From: Semisulcospira habei
Taxonomy: Eukaryota; Mollusca; Gastropoda; Semisulcospiridae
DNA: 64,000 bases
Assembly (NCBI GenBank): GCA_036245525.1
Contig: BTPG01000001.1
Coordinates: 180,654,736-180,718,735 of the forward strand
Reading direction: 5' to 3'
The stretch's first letter is position 1, and each line of letters opens with the position of its first letter. Shown piece after piece: positions 40,896-51,262 of this stretch. The notes beneath the pieces are model-generated. The model had not been told where the DNA came from and ran no database searches. It worked only from the letters and a program-made list of their open reading frames with translations. The translations under genes were made by a program, and so were the position numbers.

Positions 40896-41059
40896 TTACA
40901 TATTTTCTACAGCACTGATATCACTCAGAAGAAGAAGTTCATCTTGATACATTTATATTGTAATAAAATTAAAACAAATTAATAAATCTAGAAAGTTACA
41001 TAGACAGTAACTTGATAAGTTTGCCTATGACTTAAGCTGCAAATAATCTGTATAGACAA

Positions 41060-41282
41060 ACTGACAGCATGGGAGAGAATTTCAGATGGCATTAACGGCA
41101 TTATCGTGGTTTCTAAGGTAAATCCTTTGTTCAGTATAGGCTCACATACGACATGGGAGAGAATTTCGGATTGCTTCCCTTTTTCATTATAGGCACACTG
41201 ACAACATGGGAGAGAATTTCAGATTACTTCCCTTTTCATATTAAGAGCATGGAGAAATAGATTACTTCCCTTGTTTGTAATT
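41060..41282. repeat. Minisatellite with CATGGGAGAGAATTTC units
   Basis: CATGGGAGAGAATTTC recurs at about 41070, 41154 and 41207, with a shortened unit near 41252; TTACTTCCCTTT-like text follows most copies. It is just beyond the last Polinton gene and could be part of its decayed terminus. Confidence 0.6.
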
Positions 41283-41519
41283 TTAATAATAAACTTAAGA
41301 ATTATATCATTTATCTTATATTATTTCGAATTAAGTTTTACACAACAATTTAGGTAATACTACCTGAATGAAGATGATTTATAAATCTTTGTAAAACTAC
41401 CTAATACCTGTTGAAAATAGTCAGTTGTTTTGTGATAAGAAAATGAAACATTGTTAAATAAAATCTCGCGTTTATAGGGTTTGCTATATAATATTATTGT
41501 GATACCATTGAAAGGTCTG

Positions 41520-42010
41520 GGAGTTCGAAATAGATCAGGCGGTTAAATGTCGGAGCAGGAAAGGGAAGGGAATCGCCGGGTTGTGGGTTCGAATCCCCAT
41601 CCGGCCCCAGTAGCTGAACTCACAATCCAGGGGGAAAAAAACGGATTTTTTTCAATAGCATGTCCGTTGAAAGGTCCTGGTAAATCATAGTGGCACAGTT
41701 GGAGTGCGCCTGAGTTGATCAGTGTTCAGGTCATACTCCATAGGCAATAGATTTCCCTGTCCCCCATAACCCGCCCATCAGGGCTGTCCATGATCACCTC
41801 GGTGCTGTGGACGTTAAACCCAAACTAACCAACCAACCGTTGAAAGGTCCTGGTAAATCAAAGTGCCACAGTTGCAGTGCACCTGAATTGGTCAGTGTTC
41901 AGGTCATACTAGATAGGAAATAGATTTATCTTTTCCCCCATTAACCCACCTGTCAGGGCCATCTATTATCACTTTGGTGCTGTGGATGTTAAACCCTGAA
42001 CTAACCAACC
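41520..42010 (+). mobile_element. tRNA-SINE-like element with duplicated 3' part
   Basis: GGTTCGAATCCCCATCC near 41590 matches a polymerase III B box, followed by a TCCGGCCCC acceptor-like end. Then two tandem copies (41660-41837 and 41838-42010) of a 172-178-bp unit beginning TTGAAAGGTCCTGGTAAATCA and ending GTGCTGTGG(A)(C/T)GTTAAACCC followed by CTAACCAACCAA. That ending is like the 3' terminus of LINE/SINE families with (AACC)n tails. A box not clear. Confidence 0.55.
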
Positions 42011-42059
42011 AAATATTGTAATACTTACAAAGCAAGCCTCATCTAAACTATCTATCTAT

Positions 42060-42425
42060 ATCCCGTAGTCTTGCCGACCATTGGGGCACCACTGATGACT
42101 TGGCAACCAGCTCCCTACATTCCTCTCTGTTCTCTGCTATTCTTAGCGTATCACCCAGCCTCAGTCCTGTCCACTCTGAGATATTGTCCTCCCATCTTTT
42201 CTTCTGTCTTCCTCTCCTTCATCCTCCTTGCACAGTGCCTTGCAGGATTGTTTTGGCAAGCCCTGCTGAACACGTGACATGCCCATACCACTTCAGTTTG
42301 CGTTTTTTTACAAAGAGAGCCTCATCTAAACACACAGAACCAATTGCTATCACGTCCGTGTCGTGGACAACTAAGGAATGAGAGACAGAACACAGAGTTA
42401 AATGGCTCTTAACAAAAACCATCAA
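42060..42425 (-). pseudogene. RTE-type LINE ORF2, C-terminal fragment
   Basis: Minus strand reads KKRKLKWYGHVTCSAGLAK then TILQGTVQGG, RQKKRWEDNISEW and LVAKSSVVPQ across one frameshift (about 42220). This KWYGHV...GR..KRWxD motif is the end of RTE/BovB-like ORF2 proteins. Upstream RT is absent. Confidence 0.75.
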
Positions 42426-42758
42426 TCTTCTGTTAACACCCTTGGCGTTTACAGCGCTGGACTGTTAGGAAACATTGCACACCATGCAAATAACAATAGC
42501 CTTAGCAACGAGTCTGATGGCATTGGACCGTTTGGCAATGCTGTAGACTAAGCGAAGCTGTATCAATTTGTATCCTTCGGTATACTGAGAAATAAGAGAG
42601 CCTCCTTTAAACAGAACCAATTGCTATCACTTCAGTGTCATGGACAACTAAGAAATGAGAGACTTAAACACAGAGTTAAATGACTCTGAACACAAAATCT
42701 TCAATCTTCTGTTAACACTGGCATTAACGGCATTATCATGGTTTCTAAGGTAAAACTG
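42312..42758 (+). repeat. ~130-bp repeat duplicated in tandem
   Basis: 42312-42440 and 42592-42715 share AACCAATTGCTATCAC, TGGACAACTAAG, GAATGAGAGAC and CATCAATCTTCTGTTAACAC-like blocks. The second is followed by GGCATTAACGGCATTATC plus GGTTTCTAAGGTAAA (42720-42757), which also occurs at 41086-41121. TTTCTAAGGTA recurs at about 42793 and 42842. Confidence 0.6.
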
Positions 42759-42859
42759 ACCATAACAACGTGCCTGATGGTGTCAGACCAGTTTCTAAGG
42801 TAGAACAGGCCAAGACAACCATGCTGATGGCGTTATCGCAGTTTCTAAGGTAAACAATG

Positions 42860-43322
42860 ACTGTAGCAGCATTGATTACTCGGTTGTCTGCCTAGCGTGG
42901 GGGCTCAATTCGCCTATGCTCACTGTTAGCTAGCTGGTTCCCGAGAAATACTGTCTAAGTGAGAAATAGCGTTCCTCAGAAATCGGCCCTACTGATATGT
43001 AGTGCATGGGGCGGTACTGATTTGGTTTTGTGTGGACTATGTGTGGCGATGTTTTTAAAAGCTTTGTTTTAGGTGTGGACTCGGTCGTTATGACATAGAT
43101 GGCTAACCAGTCGCATTATCATTTTTAATGGCTGGTGTACACTTTGACAACTGATTGAAAAATGTACTGAGTACACTGACTCCCCTATAATATTTATAGT
43201 CGTGGGGACACTAAGCCAGATCCAGTCAGAGTACACTGAGAAAGGCAGAGGCTTCATAAGAGGTGATGGCCCCAATTAGCCATTAGTTAGGGGTCAACAT
43301 AAGACAATGGAGATGTGGAGGT
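42860..43322. other. No recognisable feature
   Basis: Short ORFs only. Confidence 0.4.
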
Positions 43323-44830
43323 TCAAATCTCATTATCTCTATCTCTTACTCTGTGAGATACAGGCAGCCAGTGCAGGTCAACAAGTAAGGGTGTTATGTG
43401 CTCACGTTTCTGTACTCTGTAAATTAGGCGGGCAGAGCAGTTTGTAAGTACTAAAATAAATGCGGGAAAGAACAGGGAGATAACAAGTGTTTTAGTTGCT
43501 TCAGTAGTGAGAAGCCGTCGAATTGAACTGATCTTCGTCAGTTCAAAGAAGGAACATTGGCAAACCTTGTTGACATGCTCTCTCATGATCAGCCTATTGT
43601 CAAAGATAAACACCAGGATTACGGGCGGGACTCAGAAAAAGGGACACTGTTCTGACCAACCCTCATCGTGTCTGGGAGATCAGTGCAGGTAGAACAAGAA
43701 AGTCTTACGGCCTCGGTTTTGTCTCGGGCGGTCCGTGGCGCAGTGGTTAAGGCGCCTGCCACCAATGCTAAAGGTGCGAGGTTCGATACCGGGTTTCGGC
43801 GTCGGATTTTTCTCCTCTAGTAAGTGTCACCGTTAATTCGGGCGGATCGTCGGGGGTTCTTTCTCCGGGTACTCCGGTTCTTCCACCCTCTCCACTTTGG
43901 TACCGGTTTCAGGCCACTTTATAAAATTCAAATACAAGCGATCAAAATTTCCGAAACCTCAGTAGCTGAGCTGACCCTTTGCACCACGTGAATGTCCTGT
44001 GTTTGACTTGTACTGTGTTGTCTTTAGAGTGAATGCGTGTGTCACGTGAGCGTGCGTGTTGGGTTCAGTTGGCGGCGCTTTGAGCCCATTCGCCGAATTG
44101 GGAAAAGCGCCTATATAATAACCGGTATTATTATTATTATTATTATTACAATTCATTTGCAATTTGTTCTGCATGGTCCACTTCTGAACGTCTGTGAAAC
44201 AGGACTCTAAAGACTGTATCGTCTGACTGACACTTTTGCGTTGGGCACTGGCGTACAATTCTGTGTCATCAGCATAAACATGGTGAGAAACAGAATGACG
44301 TTTAATAACACTAAATAAAGGCTGGGTAGACAGCGTGAAAAAGGATTGGCCTCAAGACAGAACCTTGGGGAACACCATAAACAAGCTCAAGGGATCAGAC
44401 TCCACTTGCTTTCTTCCAAAGAGGTAAGGCTAAAAAAAGTGCAAAGCGGTACTCCTGATGCTAAAAACAGAGTTTAAACTTTGAATGACAATCTGGTGAT
44501 CTGTCATATCAAAAGCAGCGCTCAAGTCAAAAAGGGTCAGAACAGAAACATTATCTTCATCACTGGCTTGAGCAAATCGTTTACAGCATGAAGCAACGCC
44601 ATCTTTGTGCTGTGACCGGGGCAGTAATCGGATTGAAAAACGTGCCAGAGGTAAATACTTTTGATACAAAAGTATTTTCTCCAGTAATTTTGAAAGAAAT
44701 GTGAAGTTTGATACAGGTCTATATTTTGTTCAGATCATTTAGGTCAAGAGTGGGCTTCTTTAAGAGAAGTTTTACAATGGCAGTTTTAAAACATGTTGGG
44801 ACAACACCTGTTTTAAGTGACTGGTTTAAT
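43323..44830 (-). pseudogene. L2-type LINE remnant, interrupted by a SINE
   Basis: Minus strand, 5' to 3': FKTAIVKLLLKKPTLD (about 44790), VSVLTLFDLSAAFDMTDH (about 44520, RT catalytic Asp), YADDTELYA (about 44265, catalytic box), WTMQNKLQMN, then the SINE at 43728-44148, then VFIFDNRLIMREHV, KTLVISLF and HITPLLVDLHWLPV (43600-43340). Same family type as the better-preserved copy at 51263-53383 but with many stops. Confidence 0.8.
43728..44148 (+). mobile_element. tRNA-derived SINE, copy 2
   Basis: Begins GCGGTCCGTGGCGCAGTGG and keeps the same A- and B-box-like blocks, body and GCGCCTATATAATAACCGG-(ATT)n end as copy 1 (3800-4213). It sits inside the L2-type LINE remnant on the opposite strand. 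Confidence 0.87.
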
Positions 44831-44849
44831 GGTTAAATTAATAGCATCA

Positions 44850-45498
44850 AGCCACAGAATCTGACTCGTGAGGACGATAATAAAACAGACACCGATCTTT
44901 CAAATTGCTAATTGCGTTAATAGTGTAAACGAAAACTGGCTGCATCCTTTCAAGAATGCGCACTACCTTGCTAACTGGTTTGATCACGCCTCGCAGATTG
45001 CGTAACTAGGTGGGTAGATGATGTTCTGCATCATCGAGCGCCTGCTGGCCCAGAAATAGCCAGCGGGCCCGTGACAAACATGTTTGGTATCGCAAAGAGG
45101 CCGGTTTTTTTTTATTTTTATCTCGCTATATAGAATACCTGATATTACGTTCTTTGCCACTAAGTAATTTTGTTAAGAATTCATTTTCGGATCCAGTGGG
45201 CATGCCAAGTGACGGATTGTAATGACACATTCAGCGTGATAAATAGTCAAGCATATGCACTGAAAGCAAACCTTGGCTGGGCACATCTCGCGGCCGATAG
45301 TGTTCTACGGCAAGTAATCATGTGCTAACATATCAAACTGCTTTTATAATTAAAGTAACAGAACTGTTCCCAAAACTAAGTGATGCTGATGGAATTTACT
45401 GTGTCATTTAGGGTACATAGCCACAGGAAGTCACTCACTTATCGGAGACAGTTGAGCGAGTTCCCTTGGTCACGGAAATTGACAACATTTTCTCTACG
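44850..45498. other. No recognisable feature
   Basis: Non-coding; short ORFs only. Confidence 0.4.
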
Positions 45499-46005
45499 TG
45501 TTACGTTTGTGGTTGTGTTATTCTTTTTAGCGCATGTGTGTGTTGATCATAGGAAAAGATCCGGTGTTCCGTTGCGTTATTTTAGATAAGAATCATGTAC
45601 CTTTTAGTGTGATTCGGGTTTGTTTTTTTTTTTTGCATGAAGAATTGCTACCGATTTTTGTTGTGTAGCTAAATGTTGCATACTTCGCTACATTTTTGAA
45701 AAGTTTGACCTACATCAGATTGGAAGGTTCTGGAAAAGACGCGGTCATTATAGTGACCTCAAATATGACCTCAAATTTTTGCAGTACACGTGTTCGCTAC
45801 ACTTCGCAACATTTACGGAATGCGCCTTGTTGTTAGTGGAAGATTGTAGATAGATCTAGAGTGTTCTTTTTAATGAATATTAATGCGTTTTGGTTAGTTT
45901 TCTTTTCTGATTGGTTGAGTTGTGTAAATTGCTGGATTGTTCTGGAAATCTGTAATAGTATAAAAGAGGGTGTCATCATACTACGACAACGACTACTACG
46001 TAACA
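45499..46005 (+). mobile_element. Short solo LTR related to 26251-27238
   Basis: Starts TGTTACGTTTGTGGTTGTG, like TGTTACAATTGTGGTTGTG of the LTR at 26251, and ends ACGTAACA. Flanked by CTACG (45494-45498) and CTATG (46006-46010), a probable 5-bp duplication with one change. It is 507 bp, about half the length of its relative; the part after the TATA-like AGTATAAAAG (45957) is mostly missing. Confidence 0.7.
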
Positions 46006-46328
46006 CTATGTTACATCCCTTGTTAGTATTCTGTATGCCTGTGCCGCTCAGAGACAGAGGCACAACTCTTCACATGACTGCCATAACTTCTGTTTTCTCC
46101 GCCTGTTTTCTCCGACTGAGTTCTCTTACACCTACAATTATTGTTGTAAACTTTACGTCATTTAAATTTCTGTTGGCAACACCTTGTAAAACTCCTATTT
46201 TGATTGCCGGCCATAGGACGATGACGTTAAAGAGTTTTTTTTTTTTTTTGCGTGGTGACGACATTTTTCAAGCAAAGCATCTCCTTGTTGTACACCCAGT
46301 AACAAGGCCCAGTTATGGGACATTTACC

Positions 46329-46362
46329 TCGGGGGTGGGGGGGGTGGGGTGGGGGGGGGTTG
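46329..46362 (+). repeat. G-rich tract able to form a quadruplex
   Basis: Several runs of four or more G separated by single T over about 30 bases. Confidence 0.6.
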
Positions 46363-46480
46363 AGTAGAAAGCTGTTGTGTCATTTAAGGTGTAAGTACTG
46401 ACATGCACTTCGATTTGATTATACACAATCATACAATATGCAGCCTCATGCCATAACATTTGTTTTTCAAAATCTGTTAC

Positions 46481-46922
46481 GGTCATTAGCACTGAGAACA
46501 AAAAATCCCATGCAGGGTCCCATATTACATTTTCTTTAGTATTGTCATCGTTCTATTAATGCTTTCTGCATTCACAATTTAACACTGGCTAAATTTGCTC
46601 GTTACTCTGCATTCTTTATGAAAAAAGGCTAGCATGGGCACGTATCCACATACTGATGTTACAAGTATTTCATGAAACGGCGATATAAAGTAACGAATTA
46701 TAGTGGAATAATCATGACAGTATAGTTTCAAGATACATATAGTGAATATTGTCAGCCTGCCACAAAATTAGGAATGCCTACTACAGTCATTTAGAACAGG
46801 CTAGCTGAAAACGCAGAACCTGGCTGTTCAATAAAGGATGCAGAAAGCATTACCAGAACGATGACAATACTAAAGAAAATGTCATTTGGGCCCTGCAGTT
46901 TTTTTCTTCTCAGTGCTAATGG
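46481..46922. mobile_element. MITE-like element with ~90-bp inverted arms
   Basis: Left arm 46481-46573 (TCATTAGCACTGAGAA... ATTGTCATCGTTCT...GCTTTCTGCAT) is matched inverted by 46837-46922 (ATGCAGAAAGC...AGAACGATGACAAT...TTCTCAGTGCTAATG). The roughly 260-bp centre has no ORF. A non-autonomous DNA transposon is likely; its family is unknown. Confidence 0.75.
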
Positions 46923-47990
46923 ACATCAGTGCTCAAAATCTGCGAGCGCAGATCAGTCTCATTTTGAATGTTCGGTGCAAAAATGACTTGTCCTTTCACA
47001 TCCGTGGCTGTTTGTAACCCTCCAAACACGCACTTGATTATAAGGATGCTGACAAAATACGAAAATATGAATACTTATTTATGTACTTTAAACGATAATA
47101 ACGAAGTTTAGGAGAGTTTTGGCAGGATAGGCATTGTGTCTAGCGAAGGACTGTGACCCTAGGGAACGTAAGGAAGACTACCATGCAAACGAATCTGCAA
47201 AAGATTTTATATTTATACATTACGTTTTCCTCCCAGAAGGAGAGATGGCACATGACCACCTAGCCTTGGGCAGTCAAATCATGTACACCAAATAAAGAGA
47301 AAATGACCGTCGCAAACTTGATTTTGAAATAAATGTACAGGTACTATGATTGAAAACCCTAACATGAACTAATTTTAGCATTGTACTAAGATTTTTGGAT
47401 GTTATGTACAGAATGTGTACGATTAAGAAATAATTGCATGGCGTTGTAGAAATAAAGCCTGAGGTAAATAAAATGTAACATTTCACGTTTAAAACGGAAA
47501 ACAGAAAAAAAAGAGGCTGAAAACCCTTTAAATTAGACACAAGAAACACGACGATTCGGATCAAAGATCCTTCATCTGGGTGACATGGAAACAAACCATC
47601 ACATTTAAAACAATTGTCTCGATTACCTATCAGCTACATCAAGTACAGTACTGTTGATGCTTGAAATGTGAGGCTGCACAATCAACGGTGGGCTGCTGAA
47701 ATGTGATACAATAAAAGACACTTTCACCCAGACAGAAAAACACAAAAGATAGGTTTTCAGACATAACAGAAAATGTATTGGTGCAAATGGCCCCTACAAA
47801 GCTTCACTACCATGATGACTTTCTTGCATGCACGGAGCGCTACTCACACAAACGACTACACAATGTGTGACCTAGCACATGCATATCCAACCCACAACTC
47901 TGCAAATTGACAACTCGTCGACGCAATATTTCGTCAACGACACGAATGTCTATAAAAGAATTAAAAACAAACAAGAATAGCAAAGTCCTT
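46923..47990. other. No recognisable feature
   Basis: Non-coding, AT-rich. Confidence 0.4.
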
Positions 47991-48858
47991 AAGGCTCACG
48001 TAAGTGACCAAGCCAGGTTATTAGTCTGACCTTTGCAACCTTCACCTTTCCAACGGTTCTCTAAAACTGGTCAGGCATCTTAATACCAGCAAAGGGATGT
48101 CTTTTGTAGAGGAAAAATCTGGGTTTTCTCAAAATGTATGCATTTTCTCACGTTCGTCAAAACCCTTTGACCCTTGACGTTTGCGAGGGGTCAACCAAAT
48201 CGTTACGCATAGAAGGCAGCCTTTCTGCCGAATTTGATTTAAAAGTTTGCAAAAACGCAAAAAAATAATAACATTCTACAAAAATTGGCATTTTACACTC
48301 ATTTTCTCATCTCAAGTGACCCTGTAGGTTATTCCCGTTGGGCGATGTTTCTGAGAACTACCCAGAGACATGCGATATATATCGTGTTTGTCTGGGTTTT
48401 AAATCCATTATTTGTGTCGAAAGACAGGGAGATGTTTTAACCTACGTCTGATTAAGAAAATCGTCTATTGTGTACATAGTGTTTAAGAGTTCTTAGCGAA
48501 GTGATTAGTTTATGTGTATCTCATTGACCTTTCATCTTGTCAGACGACATCAGTTGTCAGTTAGTTTGCTTTTCTGGTTCCTTCCTTTCTTTTCAGAAGA
48601 ATATTTCTGTCGTTCAGCGCCGCGCCACGACTCCTACACGTTTATAATATAGCAAAAACTCCCAGCGCTGTTCCTTGCTATGCGCTTGGTCTACGAGCTA
48701 GTCAGGGACAGTGTCACTGCGGGCATCGTTGGCAGCAGAATCTGCGATCCTGTTGCCTTGGTTGCTGAACGATGGCAGACGCTCGGACAATGGCGGACAG
48801 ACGTATGACCACTAGCCGAATGCACAGACTCAATATCGCAATCGCAAGTGAGCCAATA
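47991..48858 (+). mobile_element. GGCTCACG-ended element, copy 2
   Basis: Begins AAGGCTCACGTAAGTGAC and ends CGCAAGTGAGCC, like the element at 19223-20316; internal blocks TTTTCTCAAAATGTATGCATT and GACCCTTGACG...GGGGTCAACCAAAT are shared. A 60-bp piece matching the RNase H part of the I/Nimb-type LINE (48703-48764, GCGGGCATCGTTGGCAGCAG) is embedded. Confidence 0.6.
48703..48764 (-). repeat. LINE RNase H fragment, ~60 bp
   Basis: Matches 30254-30316 (GGGCATCGTTGGCAGCAGAA and TCTGCGATCCTGTTGCCTT) almost exactly. Far too short to code; it shows another visit of that LINE family or a gene-conversion patch. Confidence 0.75.
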
Positions 48859-48859
48859 A

Positions 48860-49324
48860 CGTAGTGTGACATCCACGGGCAGTCAAAGACCCCCAAAGGG
48901 TCCAAGACACAACACAAAGCACGCTATCCTGCCAGCGATCAGCAGCCAGTTGACCACTAGCGACTTACAGTAAAGTTCCGCCCTGCCCACGAATAAGTCT
49001 AAATTCTTTTACACATTTTTTTCGTTAAACATCTGTCTGGTCTGTTGAAGCAATACAATTCGTACACGAAGCCGAAAGGCTCAACTGTGTCGCTCAGAGT
49101 CGTCAAAATGCAAGTGTGTGTGCTTTTGTGTGTGTAGCCAGCACCCTTTCCAGCACATGTGTTAAAAAGTAGTCATGTTAACACATTTTATGTGCTACAG
49201 AGAGTTAATTGGCGGTGCTATTCTCGGACAGGAAGCTCTTCGACCGTCACACGAACTTTGGCCGTTAATCATTCACTGTTACTGGAAATAATTTGGCGTA
49301 TGTGGTATAGTATGCGTGGAACTG
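48860..49324. other. No recognisable feature
   Basis: Non-coding; short ORFs only. Confidence 0.35.
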
Positions 49325-50005
49325 CTCCAATTTTCTCTTTATTCATGAATGAATGAATCAACTTTATTCTTCCAAATACATTTGTTTCGCCACCTCAGGT
49401 GCAACTCGCAATCACCCAAACTCACACAACAGTTTACACACAACACTTAAATGGACAATGGCTCGGGACGGGTGAAACCCGTCGTCAAGGCGTCTCATGG
49501 CCGGCGCCAACGGCCCCAACCCGACCTGAACCTCCCTAACACAAAGCAAACTAAGGACAGCCCTATCATAGTATCTCTTAAACACGTAATATAATGTTTT
49601 AAACTTTCTGCTTGGCTAATACTAGTTACACAAATGAGAGATACGCACCAACAGCACAAAAAGACGAATTATACTTTCAGAGTTGCTACCTGGGGGCCCG
49701 TCGCTATAAGAACAGCGCCGGCTATTAGACAGTCGCTCCGGGATAAACAGTCACGACCTTAATTATAACTTCATATATAACTTCACACCTACTAATTTCT
49801 AAGCAATAATAGTAAAACTACAACATTAACGTAAAAGCGGCAGTCCAAAATTGTTACTAAAGCACAGTAAACACATGCACACGCTGTTCAGTAAGTTGTA
49901 AGAAACACAGTCCGTCATCACATCCCTCGGCTGGAATGTTGGGGCCCGAAGCCTGCCGGCACTCGCCTCGCTGCACGCACTCACGCTATTCCTCAGGCAG
50001 GATTT
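49325..50005 (-). repeat. Family A repeat, copy 2, with (TTCA)n tail
   Basis: Shares its body with 1-960 and 59926-61412 (GACAATGGCTCGGGACGGG, GCGCCGGCTATTAGACAGTC). Its low-coordinate end is a short ATGAATGAATGAATC run next to ACTTTATTC, on the minus strand a GAATAAAGT signal plus (ATTC)n tail. The 5' part (beyond 50005) is missing. Confidence 0.7.
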
Positions 50006-50215
50006 CCGAGTTTACATGACCACGAGAGACACAAAGCGTGGGGCTTTTGTAGCAACTGTTCCCATGTCACAGAATAGCCGCATGAAATCTGCCATTTTTC
50101 AGCATATTTAACCACATTCAAGACAGACGAAATAATAACTAATAATATTTTTAATGAATTTTTCTTTATTTCTCAAACAAACACAGCAGCATATCTTGAA
50201 ACAAATGCAATTTTT

Positions 50216-50280
50216 TTTTTTTTTGGGGGGGGGTGGGGGGTGGGGGGTTGGGGGGATACGGGGGGGGGGGGGGGGTGGAC
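50216..50280 (+). repeat. G-rich tract after a T run
   Basis: Many runs of five or more G interrupted by T or ATAC. Quadruplex-prone and probably uncertain in length. Confidence 0.7.
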
Positions 50281-51262
50281 CATGTCTCTGAGAACTACCC
50301 CACTATCAATTGCGCTGAATGAAAAGATTCGCTGTATTTCAGAACAATTCTAAGCAGTGTGAATGTATTAAGGTTGTATACAGGTACACAAATCCGTACC
50401 GGTATTTTAACGGTATTTTAAGGCCGTACCGGTATTTTCTTTCGGTATACCAACCCCCACCCGGGTCTGCCCTAGAGGATTTGGGTTGGGTTAACTACTT
50501 TTTTGTTGCCGGGGACACCCTGGACAGCCCGACAGGGTGATTTTTTCTCTTTTTTTCTGGGGCATATGTTTCTGTGTACCCTTGGTCCATTCAAATGTAT
50601 TTTCCTTTTATTAAATTGTCCCTACTGTCTGCGCTACCTATAGTCCTTGATATTGGATGTGTGTTGCTAAATGGTCTGCTGCACCTAAGAAATGATGAGT
50701 TATGTGTTTGCGGTTAATGCATTTTTTATATATCATTTCCCTGTACATAAAAGGCCAGGCAGCTGCAAATATCACTGTTTCACAGGACCACTTAACCAAA
50801 CACATGTGCGCTCCACAGTCACAGACACACTATCTCCCCCCCCCCCGCCTCCCCCATTCTTTCTCTCTCTCTCCAAATGAATCAATGGTTAATTTTCCAC
50901 TGTAATAGAGGACTGTCAAAATTTCACATTGGTGTAAATAAACCTCCTGCTAACCAGCCCTCAAAACTCAAATTAATGTAAGCTGTTAGCTACACGTCTG
51001 AAACATCAACTAATAATAATAATAATAATGAGTATTTATATAGCGCTTAATCTTACTCAAAAGCTCTAAGCGCTTTACAATCTGTACACAAAAATAAAAA
51101 TACAATGACATATGCACATAACAAACAAAGCACAATGCCCGAACACACCACTTTTACAATAAACTAAACAACAATACATACATAATAATTTATATTCTAA
51201 TTAACATTCAGTCTAAACAAGGAGGATTGCAGAACTACAACTAAGGCATCAAACACTGGCAG

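Larger units (their letters stand above)
20480..40930. mobile_element. Polinton/Maverick DNA transposon, decayed and multiply interrupted
   Basis: Gene content identifies it: A32/FtsK-type packaging ATPase (27839-28433), protein-primed family B DNA polymerase (29180-29639 continued at 35517-38433), retroviral-type integrase (38505-39431, minus), candidate capsid genes and several small conserved ORFs. Subtracting the two solo LTRs, the full LINE and the 61-bp insert leaves about 11.2 kb, shorter than usual Polintons (15-20 kb), so parts are deleted. I found no adenovirus-like protease and no terminal inverted repeats; the limits given are those of recognisable genes. Confidence 0.85.

Noticed and set aside
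46329..46362. G-rich tract as a promoter element
   Set aside because: No gene or start-like sequence nearby; more likely a simple repeat.
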